The notes under the pieces are model-generated. The model searched no databases, was not told the origin of the DNA, and worked only from the letters and a program-made list of their open reading frames with translations. Both the position numbers and the translations under genes were made by a program. Shown piece by piece: positions 26,274-35,077 of a stretch of 64,000 bases of DNA. Numbering within the stretch: position 1 is the first letter of the stretch; each line of letters opens with the position of its first letter. The DNA lies in contig NZ_JABXWI010000011.1 of assembly GCF_014930365.1 (NCBI RefSeq), positions 276,289-340,288 of the forward strand, read 5' to 3'. The stretch is from Streptomyces caniscabiei. GTDB taxonomy: Bacteria > Actinomycetota > Actinomycetes > Streptomycetales > Streptomycetaceae.

Positions 26274-27275
26274 TCACGGCCTGGTCGTCACGTCGGCCTC
26301 GTCGTAGGCCGCCAGCGCCTCCCGCGCCGCCCGGCGGGCACTGTCGGCAAGGTCCTGCGGGGAGACGATCCGGCCGTCACGCCCGAGCCGCAGCGCCAGA
26401 CGCCGCAGCGAGGCCGGCTCGGGGGTGCGCAGACTGATGCGCAGCCCGCCGTCCGGCAGCTCCTCGGCGCTGTCGTGCGGGTAGTACTCGGCGACCCAGC
26501 GCCCGCCGGGACCGACCTCGACGACGACCTCGGGGTCCTCGGCGGCCGGCTGCACCAGCGCCTCCGACAGGTCCCGCAGCTCGATCTCGGGCGGCGCGGA
26601 CGGCTCGTCGAGGATCTTGATCTCGGCGACCCGGTCCAGCCGGAACGTACGCCGGGCCTCGGAGCGGCGGCACCAGGCCTCGACGTAGGTGTGACCGACG
26701 CTGACCAGGCGGATCGGGTCGATCTCCCGCTCGGTGACCTCGTCCCGGGCGGGCGAGTAGTAGCGGATCCACAGCCGCCGGCGCTCCGAGATGGCCCGGT
26801 CCACGTCCGCGAAGACCCCGCCCTCCGCCTCGAAGGTGACCGACAGACGTGAGCTGGCGCCCGCCGCCTCCCCGGCCGCGGTCTCGACCTTGGCGGTGGC
26901 CCGCAGCAGGGCCTGCCGGTCGCTCTCCCGCAGCCCGGGCAGGGTGGCGACCGCGCGCGCGGCCACCAGCAGGGCGGTGGCCTCGTCGGCGGCCAGCCGC
27001 AGCGGCTCGGCGGCCTCCGCGCCCAGGGCGGCCGGGTTGTGCCACCAGATGCGCTCGCCGTCGGTGTCGATGTCCAGCAGATCACCGCCGCGGAAGCTGG
27101 TCCCGCACATGGGCAGCACATCGAGGTCCGAGACCAGCTCGTCCTCGGTGATCCCGAAGGCTCGGGCCACGTCCTCGATCCGGGCCCCGGGCCGCTCCCG
27201 CAGATACGTCACCAGGGAGAGCATCCGCCGGGTCTGGTCGATGGCGTTCGCCGGCCGGGCCGGTTTTCCCACCAC
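26274..27275 (-). CDS. pafC: WYL-domain transcriptional regulator PafC
   Basis: A 333-residue regulator: N-terminal winged helix (RMLSLVTYLRERPGARIEDVARAF-type, shown as MLSLVTYLRERPG and IEDVARAFGITEDEL), then a WYL domain (WIRYYSPARDEVTEREIDPIR) and a WCX extension. In mycobacteria PafB and PafC act as a pair activating most LexA-independent DNA-damage genes. The gene follows pafB by 15 bp; GTG 27275 and GTG 27272 are both possible starts after GAGGGGGA. Confidence 0.9.
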   Translation of the reverse strand: MVGKPARPANAIDQTRRMLSLVTYLRERPGARIEDVARAFGITEDELVSDLDVLPMCGTSFRGGDLLDIDTDGERIWWHNPAALGAEAAEPLRLAADEATALLVAARAVATLPGLRESDRQALLRATAKVETAAGEAAGASSRLSVTFEAEGGVFADVDRAISERRRLWIRYYSPARDEVTEREIDPIRLVSVGHTYVEAWCRRSEARRTFRLDRVAEIKILDEPSAPPEIELRDLSEALVQPAAEDPEVVVEVGPGGRWVAEYYPHDSAEELPDGGLRISLRTPEPASLRRLALRLGRDGRIVSPQDLADSARRAAREALAAYDEADVTTRP

Positions 27276-27290
27276 GTTCTTACGTCCCCC

Positions 27291-28268
27291 TCAGCCCTTG
27301 GCCACGGCACGCAGCCGGTCCACCACGTCGGCCCGCAGCTCGGCGGGCTCCAGGACCACCACGTCGGGCCCGAACTCCACCAGCCAGGCATCCAGACCGT
27401 GCCCGTACGGAATCTCCAACTCGTCCCAGCCGTCCCCGAGTTCCCGGACGAGGGAGGCCCTCGCACGCAGCGGGTAGCCGGCACCGGAGCGCAGCCGGAT
27501 CAGCGCGGAGCGGTCGGCGGTCTCCCCCGCCCAGCTCGCGACGGTCTCCCGCACGGTGACGACGTCGGGGACCTCGGCGGTGAAGGCGGCCCCCCGGCTG
27601 CGGACCTTGCCGGTGATGCGGGAGAGCCGGAAGACACGCTCGGCACCCCGGTCCCGGTCGAAGCCGGCCAGGTACCAGTGACCGCGCCAGCACTCCAGCG
27701 CCCACGGCTCGACATGGCGGGGCTCTGGGCGCGCGGCGGTCGCCTTGCGGTACTCGAACACGACCGGGCGCCGGTCACGGCAGGCCAGCATCAGCGGCTC
27801 GAACGCGGCCTCGTGCACCGGGATGCGCGGCTCCAGCGCCCCATGGGCCTCGTACGGGTCGACGTCCTCGGGCAGTCCGGCCGCACGCAGCTTCTGCAGC
27901 GCGCCGCTCGCGGCCCCGGCGAGGCGGGCCTGCTGCCAGACCTTCGCGGCGAGCCCGAGGGCCGCGGCCTCCTCGGCGTCCAGGGTGATGGGCGGAAGGC
28001 TGTTGCTGTCGCGGCGCGCCAGATAGCCGACCTCGCCGTCGAGGTTCTCCACCGTCTCGATGACCAGGCCGAGTTCGCGCAGATCGTCCTTGTCGCGCTC
28101 GAACATGCGGTTGAAGGAATCGTCGCTGCCGGCCGCGCCGCTGCCCGATCCGGCGGCCTCGACGTACGCCTCGATCGAATCCCGCAGCTCCCGCTTGCTG
28201 AGCGGCCGGCGCGTCCCCAGCAGACACAGCGCCAGGTTCATCAACCGCTCGGCCTTGGCAATGGCCAT
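27291..28268 (-). CDS. pafB: WYL-domain transcriptional regulator PafB
   Basis: A 325-residue paralogue of PafC: MAIAKAERLMNLALCLLGTR, a winged-helix segment, then WYL-type residues (RPVVFEYRKATAARPEPRHVEPW, YLAGFDRDRGAERVFRLSRI). It probably pairs with PafC. ATG 28268 starts the conserved frame with GGAGGAAG upstream. The transcription unit pafB-pafC and the downstream small genes is separated from the FKBP gene by a terminator-like hairpin. Confidence 0.9.
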   Translation of the reverse strand: MAIAKAERLMNLALCLLGTRRPLSKRELRDSIEAYVEAAGSGSGAAGSDDSFNRMFERDKDDLRELGLVIETVENLDGEVGYLARRDSNSLPPITLDAEEAAALGLAAKVWQQARLAGAASGALQKLRAAGLPEDVDPYEAHGALEPRIPVHEAAFEPLMLACRDRRPVVFEYRKATAARPEPRHVEPWALECWRGHWYLAGFDRDRGAERVFRLSRITGKVRSRGAAFTAEVPDVVTVRETVASWAGETADRSALIRLRSGAGYPLRARASLVRELGDGWDELEIPYGHGLDAWLVEFGPDVVVLEPAELRADVVDRLRAVAKG

Positions 28269-28336
28269 CGACGCCCTTCCTCCGGGTGTTTCCGCGGCAC
28301 GACCGTACCGCTACGAAGCGTCGCGGCAAAAGCCGA

Positions 28337-28364
28337 GGGTCCATGCCCGAAAAGGCATGGACCC
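28337..28364 (-). terminator. Terminator after the small FKBP gene
   Basis: A perfect 11-bp stem: GGGTCCATGCC and GGCATGGACCC around CGAAAA. It lies about 55 bp beyond the stop of the FKBP gene and before pafB. Confidence 0.75.
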
Positions 28365-28418
28365 CAGACAGTCGGGACCGGTCACGGCACGATCACCGCG
28401 GACCCGGCATCCGTCGGA

Positions 28419-28790
28419 TCAGACCCCGAGGAGGTCGACCACGAAGATCAGCGTCTCACCGGGCTTGATCGCCGGAGTCGGGCTCTGGTTCCCGTAGGCG
28501 AGGTGGGCCGGAATGGTCAGCTGGCGACGGCCACCGACCTTCATGCCCTGCACACCCTGGTCCCAGCCCTTGATGACACGACCGCCGCCGAGCGGGAAGC
28601 GGAACGGCGTCCCACGGTTCCAGCTGGCGTCGAACTCCTCACCGGTGGAGAAGGACACACCCACGTAGTGCACGGTGACGGTCTGGCCGGCCTGGGCCAC
28701 CTCACCGTCGCCCTCCCAGATGTCCTTGATCTCCAGGTCCGCCGGCGGCTGGCCCTCGGGAAAGTCGATCTCGGGCTTGTCAATGCTCAC
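28419..28790 (-). CDS. FKBP-type peptidyl-prolyl cis-trans isomerase (cytoplasmic)
   Basis: A 123-residue single-domain FKBP: VTVHYVGVSFSTGEEFDASW, GGRVIKGWDQGVQGMKVGGRR, LTIPAHLAYGNQSP. It has no signal peptide. It lies next to a secreted two-domain FKBP and pafA, a conserved neighbourhood in Streptomyces. Confidence 0.94.
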   Translation of the reverse strand: MSIDKPEIDFPEGQPPADLEIKDIWEGDGEVAQAGQTVTVHYVGVSFSTGEEFDASWNRGTPFRFPLGGGRVIKGWDQGVQGMKVGGRRQLTIPAHLAYGNQSPTPAIKPGETLIFVVDLLGV

Positions 28791-28850
28791 GTCTTCAGGC
28801 TCCTGCTTGTGTACGTACGAGGCAACGCGGACAGTCTCGCATCCCGGGGT

Positions 28851-29846
28851 TCACATCTTCGCGAGGATGTCCACGGTGAACACCATCACGGAGTCCTTCT
28901 TGATGTCGCTGCCGCTCGGCGGCGTGTCCCCGTAACCCAGCTCCGGGGGGATGACGATGAGGAGGCGGCTGCCCACCTTCTTGCCGGTCATGCCCTGCGA
29001 CCAGCCCTTGACGACCTGCTTCAGCCCGAACGAGCTGAGCGCCTCCCGGCTGTACGAGGAGTCGAACTCCTTGCCGGTGTCCCAGAGCACGCCCTTGTAC
29101 TGCACCAACAGGCTGTCGTCCGCGCCGACCTCGGGGCCGTCGCCCTCGATGATGTAGTTCGCGACGAGCTTCTTCGGCGGGTCCACCTTCGGCACCTCGA
29201 TGGAGGGCGCCTTGCCGTCGGTGTTGGTGCCCACCTTCGGCAGGTTCCCGTCGTCCTGCGCGACCTTCGTGCCCTTGGCGGAGCTCTTGGCGTTGAAGGT
29301 GTTCTGGATGTCGACGACGAAGACCAGCGTGTCGGTGCCCTTGATCCCCGCCTGCGGGTTGCCGTTCGTCCCGTAGCCCCAGGTCGGCGGCACGGCCATC
29401 TCGACCCGGCTGCCGGCCTTCTTGCCGGTCAGCGCGTACCGCCAGCCGTCGATGATGCCCTGCGGGGAGAGCTGGATGACCAGCGGCGTCTTGCGGTCGT
29501 AGGAGTTGTCGAAGACCTTCGCCGTGGACCAGATCTGCCCCAGGTAGTTCGCCTGGATGTAGTCGCCCTCGGCGACCGTCCTCCCGTTGCCCGCGATGAC
29601 CGTCTTCACCGCCAGGTCCTTCGACGGATCACCGCTGCCCTTGGCGACGGTCGGCTTCTCGTCGAACTTCGCACCGGCCGTGATCGCCGGCAGCGGACCG
29701 TCCACGATCTTCGGCGGCTTCGCCGCGCCGCTCGCCGACGCGGACGGGCTGCTGCTGGCCTTGGCCGAGTCGGACTCGCCGTCACCACAGGCGGCGAGCG
29801 TGACCAGTCCAGCGGGGACAGCGATGAGGAGTGAGCGTCGGCGCAC
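28851..29846 (-). CDS. Two-domain FKBP-type isomerase lipoprotein
   Basis: A 331-residue lipoprotein. The signal peptide RRRSLLIAVPAGLVTLAAC has a lipobox with Cys at about residue 20, followed by a Ser/Ala linker. Two FKBP domains follow (first around GWRYALTGKKAGSRVEMAVP, second around VVKGWSQGMTGKKVGSRLLIV). It probably folds exported proteins at the outer face of the membrane. The GTG at 29846 gives the signal peptide; the open frame upstream has none. Confidence 0.92.
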   Translation of the reverse strand: MRRRSLLIAVPAGLVTLAACGDGESDSAKASSSPSASASGAAKPPKIVDGPLPAITAGAKFDEKPTVAKGSGDPSKDLAVKTVIAGNGRTVAEGDYIQANYLGQIWSTAKVFDNSYDRKTPLVIQLSPQGIIDGWRYALTGKKAGSRVEMAVPPTWGYGTNGNPQAGIKGTDTLVFVVDIQNTFNAKSSAKGTKVAQDDGNLPKVGTNTDGKAPSIEVPKVDPPKKLVANYIIEGDGPEVGADDSLLVQYKGVLWDTGKEFDSSYSREALSSFGLKQVVKGWSQGMTGKKVGSRLLIVIPPELGYGDTPPSGSDIKKDSVMVFTVDILAKM

Positions 29847-29909
29847 GGTGAAGGCCTCGTATCGGTCGATCTTGTCGGATGGCGTGCGCGCAACTCTACG
29901 GCGTGCGAA

Positions 29910-29938
29910 GGGCGCCGTACGGCAAACGTACGGCGCCC
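29910..29938 (-). terminator. Terminator after pafA
   Basis: A perfect 12-bp stem: GGGCGCCGTACG and CGTACGGCGCCC around GCAAA, 40 bp beyond the pafA stop codon. Confidence 0.78.
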
Positions 29939-29977
29939 CGCGTTGCGTTCCGACTATCCGGGCCGGAACATTCCGGC

Positions 29978-31339
29978 TCACATTCCGGCGATCAGCTTCT
30001 CCACCCGGTCGTCCACCGAACGGAACGGGTCCTTGCACAACACCGTGCGTTGTGCCTGGTCGTTGAGCTTGAGATGCACCCAGTCGACCGTGAAATCCCG
30101 GCGCTGTTCCTGAGCGCGCCGGATGAAGTCACCGCGCAACCGGGCCCGAGTGGTCTGCGGCGGAACCGACTTGCCCTCGAAGATCTTCAAGTCATTGCAG
30201 ATGCGGGTGGCTTGACCTTTCCTCTCCAGCAGGTAGTAGAGGCCACGACGGCGGTGGATGTCGTGATACGCGAGGTCTATCTGCGCGACCCGCGGATGCG
30301 ACATGGTCATGTTGTGCTTGGCGCGGTACCGCTCGATGAGCTTGTACTTCATCACCCAGTCGATTTCGGTGCCGATCCGGTCGAGGTCCTCCGCCTCGAT
30401 CGCGTCCAGCGTGCGGCCCCACAGCTCCAGGACCTGCTCGACGGTGCCCGTACGGATGCCGCGGCGCTCCACGAAGTCCACGGCCTTCTCGTAGTACTCG
30501 CGCTGCACCTCCAGCGCGGACGCCTCCCGGCCACTGGCCAGCCTCACCTTGCGGCGGCCGGTGATGTCATGGCTGACCTCGCGGATCGCCCGGATCGGGT
30601 TCTCCAGGGTCAGGTCACGCATGACCGTGCCCGCCTCGATCATGCGCAGCACCAGGTCGGTGGCACCGACCTTGAGCAGCATGGTCGTCTCGGACATGTT
30701 CGAGTCGCCCACGATGACGTGGAGACGGCGGTACCGCTCGGCGTCCGCGTGCGGCTCGTCCCGGGTGTTGATGATCGGCCGGGAGCGCGTCGTCGCCGAG
30801 CTGACGCCCTCCCAGATGTGTTCCGCGCGCTGGCTCACGCAGTACACCGCACCACGCGGCGTCTGCAGCACCTTGCCCGCGCCGCACAGCAGCTGTCGGG
30901 TGACCAGGAACGGAATCAGGATGTCCGCGAGACGGGAGAACTCCCCGTGCCGGGCCACCAGATAGTTCTCGTGGCAACCGTACGAGTTGCCCGCCGAGTC
31001 CGTGTTGTTCTTGAAGAGGTAGACGTCGCCCGCGATTCCCTCCTCGTGCAGGCGGCGTTCGGCGTCGACCAGCAGTCCTTCGAGAATGCGCTCGCCGGCC
31101 TTGTCGTGAGTGACGAGTTCGGTCACGTTGTCACATTCGGGTGTCGCGTATTCCGGATGTGAGCCCACGTCGAGATAGAGGCGGGCCCCGTTCCGCAGAA
31201 ACACATTGCTGCTGCGGCCCCATGACACGACACGGCGGAAGAGGTACCGCGCCACCTCGTCAGGAGACAGACGGCGCTGTCCCCTGAACGTGCACGTGAC
31301 GCCGTACTCGTTCTCCAGCCCGAAAATGCGGCGGTCCAT
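29978..31339 (-). CDS. pafA: Pup--protein ligase PafA
   Basis: A 453-residue Pup ligase, carboxylate-amine ligase fold. It joins the C-terminal Glu of deamidated Pup to substrate lysines with ATP. Visible blocks are [34 protein letters not shown] (catalytic Asp/Glu area), [21 protein letters not shown], and [20 protein letters not shown], shared with Dop at 47914. It is normally followed on its 5' side by an MFS gene, which here is split by a transposon. Confidence 0.96.
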   Translation of the reverse strand: MDRRIFGLENEYGVTCTFRGQRRLSPDEVARYLFRRVVSWGRSSNVFLRNGARLYLDVGSHPEYATPECDNVTELVTHDKAGERILEGLLVDAERRLHEEGIAGDVYLFKNNTDSAGNSYGCHENYLVARHGEFSRLADILIPFLVTRQLLCGAGKVLQTPRGAVYCVSQRAEHIWEGVSSATTRSRPIINTRDEPHADAERYRRLHVIVGDSNMSETTMLLKVGATDLVLRMIEAGTVMRDLTLENPIRAIREVSHDITGRRKVRLASGREASALEVQREYYEKAVDFVERRGIRTGTVEQVLELWGRTLDAIEAEDLDRIGTEIDWVMKYKLIERYRAKHNMTMSHPRVAQIDLAYHDIHRRRGLYYLLERKGQATRICNDLKIFEGKSVPPQTTRARLRGDFIRRAQEQRRDFTVDWVHLKLNDQAQRTVLCKDPFRSVDDRVEKLIAGM

Positions 31340-31348
31340 GACTGAACA

Positions 31349-32252
31349 TTACGCCCGATCCACCGAGCTGAAACGGGGTTCGGCAGCACGGTTTGGATCA
31401 TTTTCCGATGAGACCGCAACCACCGCACCCTCGGAGGGAACAGCGAGAACCCGCCCGGTCGCCAGCAGAACCAGCAACGACACGGCCCCCGCCGCGCCCG
31501 GCACCACGAACCCCCACAGCGTCCCGCCCCACTCCACGACCGGCCCCGCCACCGCCGTTCCCACCGACTGGCCCACCGTGAACGTCGTCACGATCCAGGA
31601 GAACGCCTCCGTGACCGTGCCCCGCGGGGCGTGCCGGTCGACGAGGACGAACACACAGGCGATCGACGGCGCCAGGAACACCCCCGCGAGCGTCGTGAGC
31701 CCCGTCATCCCCACCGGACCCGGCATCAGCGTCAGCGGCACGTAACACACCGCCAGCAGCGCCACCAGCACCTGGAGCCGCCGCTCCGGCGCCCCGCTCC
31801 ACCGCCGCGCTCCGTACGCCGTGCCGCCGACCAGCGCACCCAGCCCGAGACCCGCCATCAGCCAGCCGTACACCGCGTCCCCGCCGTGGCCGTCCGCGTA
31901 CGAGACCGCCGCGACGGTGATCGAGCCGAGCGCGACTCCGACGAAGAAGAACGCGCCGAGCAGCGCCAGCAACCCGGGCGAACGCAGCGCTCCCAGCCAG
32001 TGCGCCTCACGCGGGGCGGACCGCCAGGCCCGCGAGGGAGGCGAGACGACCACCCACAGCGCCCCCAGCACCCCGATCGCACTCAGCACGACGAGCGCGG
32101 CCGACGCGGACCACAGCGCCACGCAGAGCGTCACCAGCAGCGGCCCCACGGTGAACATGACCTCCTGGGCCACGGCGTCCATCGCGTACGCCGTGTGCAC
32201 CTGCTCCTCCTTGCGGAGCACCGTGGACCACAGCGCCCGCAGCCCGCCCTCC
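31349..32252 (-). pseudogene. MFS transporter, C-terminal fragment (split by the 11.5-kb element)
   Basis: About 300 residues beginning GGLRALWSTVLRKEEQVHTAY, with transmembrane helices 4-12 of a 12-helix major facilitator. It has no start of its own. The missing N-terminal half lies at 43741-44102, preceded by TPPLEG. Joining 44102-43747, one hexamer and 32246-31349 gives 1260 bases, exactly 420 codons in one frame. The gene normally lies between pafA and a LacI regulator and is now inactive. The substrate is unknown. Confidence 0.9.
32247..32252. repeat. Left copy of the hexamer core flanking the element
   Basis: CCCTCC directly abuts the left end of the element; the same hexamer abuts the right end at 43741-43746. 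Only one copy is needed to restore the broken MFS gene, so it is either a 6-bp target duplication or the exchanged core of a tyrosine-recombinase reaction. Confidence 0.8.
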
Positions 32253-32276
32253 TTCCCAGTCAAGTCCTTGTGTTCA
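32253..32276. repeat. Left terminal motif of the element
   Basis: TTCCC at 32253-32257 and CTTGTGTTCA at 32267-32276. The inverted counterpart is at 43717-43740 with identical spacing. This is probably the recombinase-binding end. Confidence 0.78.
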
Positions 32277-32337
32277 GATCGAGGATCTCCTCCACGGGCG
32301 TGACGAGGGAGGGCGATCGGGGATCCGGCGGGTGCGG

Positions 32338-32790
32338 CTATTCGGGCAGCGGTCTGTCCTGGACGACGTTCTTCATCACAAGGGTCGAGGTCAGGCGTTG
32401 GACGCCGGGGAGCCGGGCGAGCTGCTGGTCGTAGAGCTGCTGGAACGCGGCCAGGTCCGCGGTCGCGACCCGTAGGAGGTAGTCGGGCTCGCCGAACAGG
32501 CGCTGCGCCTGCAGCACGTGCGGGACGGCGGCCACGGCCTCTTCGAAGGCGGTGACGGTGTCGGGGGTCTCCCAGCGCAGGGTGGCGAAGACGAGGGCCT
32601 CGAAGTTCAGGCCGACGGCCGCCGGATCCACCACCGCCCGATAGCCGCGGATGGCGCCCTCGCGTTCGAGGTCGCGCAGTCGGCGGTGGCAGGGCGAGAC
32701 GCTGAGCTGCACACGGGCGGCTAGCTCGGTGACCGTCAGGCGGCCGTCGAGCTGCAGCTCGGTAAGAATCTTCCGGTCTATGGCGTCCAT
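32338..32790 (-). CDS. Lrp/AsnC-family transcriptional regulator
   Basis: A 150-residue Lrp/AsnC protein: helix-turn-helix (LDGRLTVTELAARVQLSVSP, CHRRLRDLEREGAIRGY) and the C-terminal RAM ligand domain (VLQAQRLFGEPDYLLRVATADL). It is divergent from a LysE exporter gene, the classic pairing in which the regulator senses an amino acid and switches on its exporter. The 111-bp interval carries an inverted repeat. It lies just inside the left end of the mobile element. Confidence 0.92.
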   Translation of the reverse strand: MDAIDRKILTELQLDGRLTVTELAARVQLSVSPCHRRLRDLEREGAIRGYRAVVDPAAVGLNFEALVFATLRWETPDTVTAFEEAVAAVPHVLQAQRLFGEPDYLLRVATADLAAFQQLYDQQLARLPGVQRLTSTLVMKNVVQDRPLPE

Positions 32791-32801
32791 GGAGAAGATT
32801 C

Positions 32802-32894
32802 TCCCTCACATTGCGCGATCATGGGGTAAAGACGCAAACACCTTCGGGCGAATCCGGCCTAGCCTTCCCTCCAGGGCAAGAAATGTGAGAGGGA
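32802..32894. promoter_or_regulatory. Divergent promoter region with paired Lrp-type half-sites
   Basis: TCCCTCACATT at 32802-32812 and AATGTGAGAGGGA at 32882-32894 form an inverted pair sharing CTCACATT/AATGTGAG plus flanking bases, about 70 bp apart. The right arm overlaps the LysE ribosome-binding site. Binding by the neighbouring Lrp protein is inferred. Confidence 0.5.
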
Positions 32895-32901
32895 ACGATC
32901 G

Positions 32902-33519
32902 ATGGACACGACGACGCTGGCGGCCTTCCTGGCTGTGGACCTGCTGCTGGTCTTCACTCCGGGTGCGGACTGGGCCTATGCGATCTCCGCCGGGCTGCGG
33001 GGGCGCTCGGTCGTCCCAGCCGTCACCGGACTGATCGCTGGCCACGCGGCCTATGCGCTCGTGGCCGTCGCGGGCCTGGCGGTGATCGTGGCGAGTTCCC
33101 CGGCCGCGCTCACCGCCCTGACCGTGGCGGGCGCGGGCTACCTGTTGTGGCTGGGCTGGGGCGTTCTGCGGCAGCCGGCCATACCGGCGGCCGCCGGAGA
33201 GAGTGCGGGCGCCTCCCGCGTGCAGGTGATGCTGAAGGGGGCGGGGATCAGCGGCCTGAACCCGAAGGCGCTGCTGCTGTACTTCTCGCTGTTCCCGCAG
33301 TTCATCGACCCTGCCACGGGCTGGCCGGTCGCCGCGCAGACCGGTCTGCTCAGCGCGGTGCACCTGACCGCGTGCGCCGCCGTCTACCTGACCGTCGGCG
33401 TCCTGGCCCGCACGGTCCTGAGCACCCGGCCCTCTGCCGCCCGGGTCGTCACCCACGTCAGCGGTGCCATGATGATCGCCATTGGCGCCTTCCTACTGGT
33501 GGAACGCCTGGCCGGCTGA
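32902..33519 (+). CDS. LysE/RhtB-family amino acid exporter
   Basis: A 205-residue LysE-family membrane protein with about six helices and the family blocks FTPGADWAYAISAGLRGR near the N-terminus and GLNPKALLLYFSLFPQFI in the middle. It exports an amino acid or small metabolite. ATG 32902 has GAGGGAA upstream. It is followed 46 bp later by the thioesterase gene in the same direction, suggesting an exporter-thioesterase-MBL operon. Confidence 0.9.
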   Translation: MDTTTLAAFLAVDLLLVFTPGADWAYAISAGLRGRSVVPAVTGLIAGHAAYALVAVAGLAVIVASSPAALTALTVAGAGYLLWLGWGVLRQPAIPAAAGESAGASRVQVMLKGAGISGLNPKALLLYFSLFPQFIDPATGWPVAAQTGLLSAVHLTACAAVYLTVGVLARTVLSTRPSAARVVTHVSGAMMIAIGAFLLVERLAG

Positions 33520-33565
33520 GGAACCCGCCCCGCTCCACCCGACGCACCCAAAGGAGAGCAGGCAA

Positions 33566-34024
33566 GTGGAAGACCGGATACAGCAGGAACAGGCGGGCCC
33601 CGCGGTGCAGAAGCGCATCCAGGACAGCTTCGACCTGCAGGGCCTGATGTCCCACCTCGGCGCACGGATCACTCACATCGGCCCCGGCCGCGTCCACATC
33701 GTGCTCCCGGCCCGCCCCGAGGTGACCCAGCAGCACGGCTACATCCACGCCGGCGCCACCAGCGCCATCGCCGACAGCGCCGGCGGCTATGCCGCGCTCA
33801 CCCTGTTTGACGAGGACTCCGAGGTCCTCACCGTCGAATACAAGATCAACCTCCTCGCGCCCGCCGCCGGCGCCCACCTCGAAGCAATCGGCACCGTCCT
33901 CAAGCCCGGACGCACCCTGACCGTCTGCCAACTGGAGGTCTACGGCGTCCAGACCGACGGCGCCCGCAAGCTTGTCGCCAACGGCCAGCAGACCCTCATC
34001 CGCGTCAACAGGCCCGCCGAATGA
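33566..34024 (+). CDS. PaaI-type hotdog-fold thioesterase
   Basis: A 152-residue hotdog protein: QQHGYIHAGATSAIADSAGGYAA carries the usual HxGxxxxxxD pattern, then EVLTVEYKINLLAPA and the terminal strands. It should hydrolyse an acyl-CoA thioester. The GTG at 33566 follows AAGGAGAG at 33551. It overlaps the next gene by 4 bp (ATGA). Confidence 0.88.
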   Translation: MEDRIQQEQAGPAVQKRIQDSFDLQGLMSHLGARITHIGPGRVHIVLPARPEVTQQHGYIHAGATSAIADSAGGYAALTLFDEDSEVLTVEYKINLLAPAAGAHLEAIGTVLKPGRTLTVCQLEVYGVQTDGARKLVANGQQTLIRVNRPAE

Positions 34025-35007
34025 GCGCCTGGCCGTCCCCTCCGGCCCTGCCCTCGTGGCTGACGTGGTGGCAGCGCCCCTTCCCCGACGCCAACATCCT
34101 CCTGCTGCCCGGACAGCAACCGGCCCTGGTCGACACCGGCTTCGTCGGCCACGCCGACGAGACCACCACCTGGGCATACGCGCACGCCGGAACCGTCGAC
34201 CTGGTCGTCAACACCCACTGGCACTCCGACCACGTCGGCGGCAACGCTCTCCTCCAGGCCCGGGGCGCCGCCATCGCCGCCGGAACCCCGGAGGCCGAGG
34301 CGATCACCCGCCGGGACCCCGGCTGCTGTGCCGCCGAGTATCTCGACCAGCCGGTCGCCCCGTACACCGTGGACGTTCCGCTCGACGACGGCCAGGTCTT
34401 ACAGCTGGGCGATGCCGACTGGGAGGCCGTCCGCACCCCCGGCCACACGCCGGGCCACCTGGCGTTGTGGCAACCGGACGAGCGGCTACTCGTCGTCGGT
34501 GACGCGCTGTCGGACTACGACGTCGGCTGGGTCAACCTCGCTCTCGACGGCCTCGACGCGGCCACCACCGCGCTCGCCTCCCTCAAGCGGATGGCCGACC
34601 TCGACCCCCGCGTGCTCCTCCCCTCCCACGGCCCGATCCCCGCCGACCCCGCAGCCGCGTTCGCCGCTGCCCTGCGCCGTGCCCAGCGGCTCGTCGACAA
34701 CCCGGCCGGAGCGGTCTGGTACGGCGCACGGCGGATCCTCGCCTTTGCCCTGATGATCCGCGACGGGATCCCCTCCGACGAGGTCGAGCCGTACCTCCAC
34801 GGTCGCGCCTGGCTGACCGACGCCGCCCGCCTCCTGGACGTGACCCCCGAGGTCCTCGCCCCCGAACTGGTCACGACCATGCTCCGCAGCGGCGCCATAG
34901 TCCTACGCAACGGCCGCCTGCACGCCGCCGCCGACCACACTCCTGTGGCGCCCGAGGCATTGCGCGTGCCCTACCCCCGAGCCTGGCCGGTGACCGAGCC
35001 GCGCTGA
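34021..35007 (+). CDS. MBL-fold metallo-hydrolase
   Basis: A 328-residue metallo-beta-lactamase-fold enzyme. The zinc motif is NTHWHSDHVGGN, followed by PGHTPGHLALW, GDALSDYDVGWVN and a distal His in LPSHGP. A C-terminal winged-helix-like region (AWLTDAARLLDVTPEVLAPEL) resembles the LACTB2-type subgroup. It is coupled to the thioesterase by ATGA overlap, so the two may act on the same acyl or lactone compound. The substrate is unknown. Confidence 0.9.
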   Translation: MSAWPSPPALPSWLTWWQRPFPDANILLLPGQQPALVDTGFVGHADETTTWAYAHAGTVDLVVNTHWHSDHVGGNALLQARGAAIAAGTPEAEAITRRDPGCCAAEYLDQPVAPYTVDVPLDDGQVLQLGDADWEAVRTPGHTPGHLALWQPDERLLVVGDALSDYDVGWVNLALDGLDAATTALASLKRMADLDPRVLLPSHGPIPADPAAAFAAALRRAQRLVDNPAGAVWYGARRILAFALMIRDGIPSDEVEPYLHGRAWLTDAARLLDVTPEVLAPELVTTMLRSGAIVLRNGRLHAAADHTPVAPEALRVPYPRAWPVTEPR

Positions 35008-35022
35008 CACCTGCTGAAACGA

Positions 35023-35060
35023 GGGGCGGGCGAGGCGGCCTCCAGCCGCTCGCCCGCCCC
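35023..35060. terminator. Bidirectional terminator between the MBL gene and panB
   Basis: Arms GGGGCGGGCGAG (35023-35034) and CTCGCCCGCCCC (35049-35060), a perfect 12-bp stem, lie between two convergent genes. Confidence 0.72.
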
Positions 35061-35077
35061 ATACCCGTCCGCTCCGG

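Noticed and set aside
31349-32809. A 486-residue MFS protein starting at 32809 on the minus strand
   Set aside because: Residues before GGLRALW are translated from the mobile element in antisense to the Lrp gene and are Arg/Pro-rich; only the part up to 32252 belongs to the transporter.
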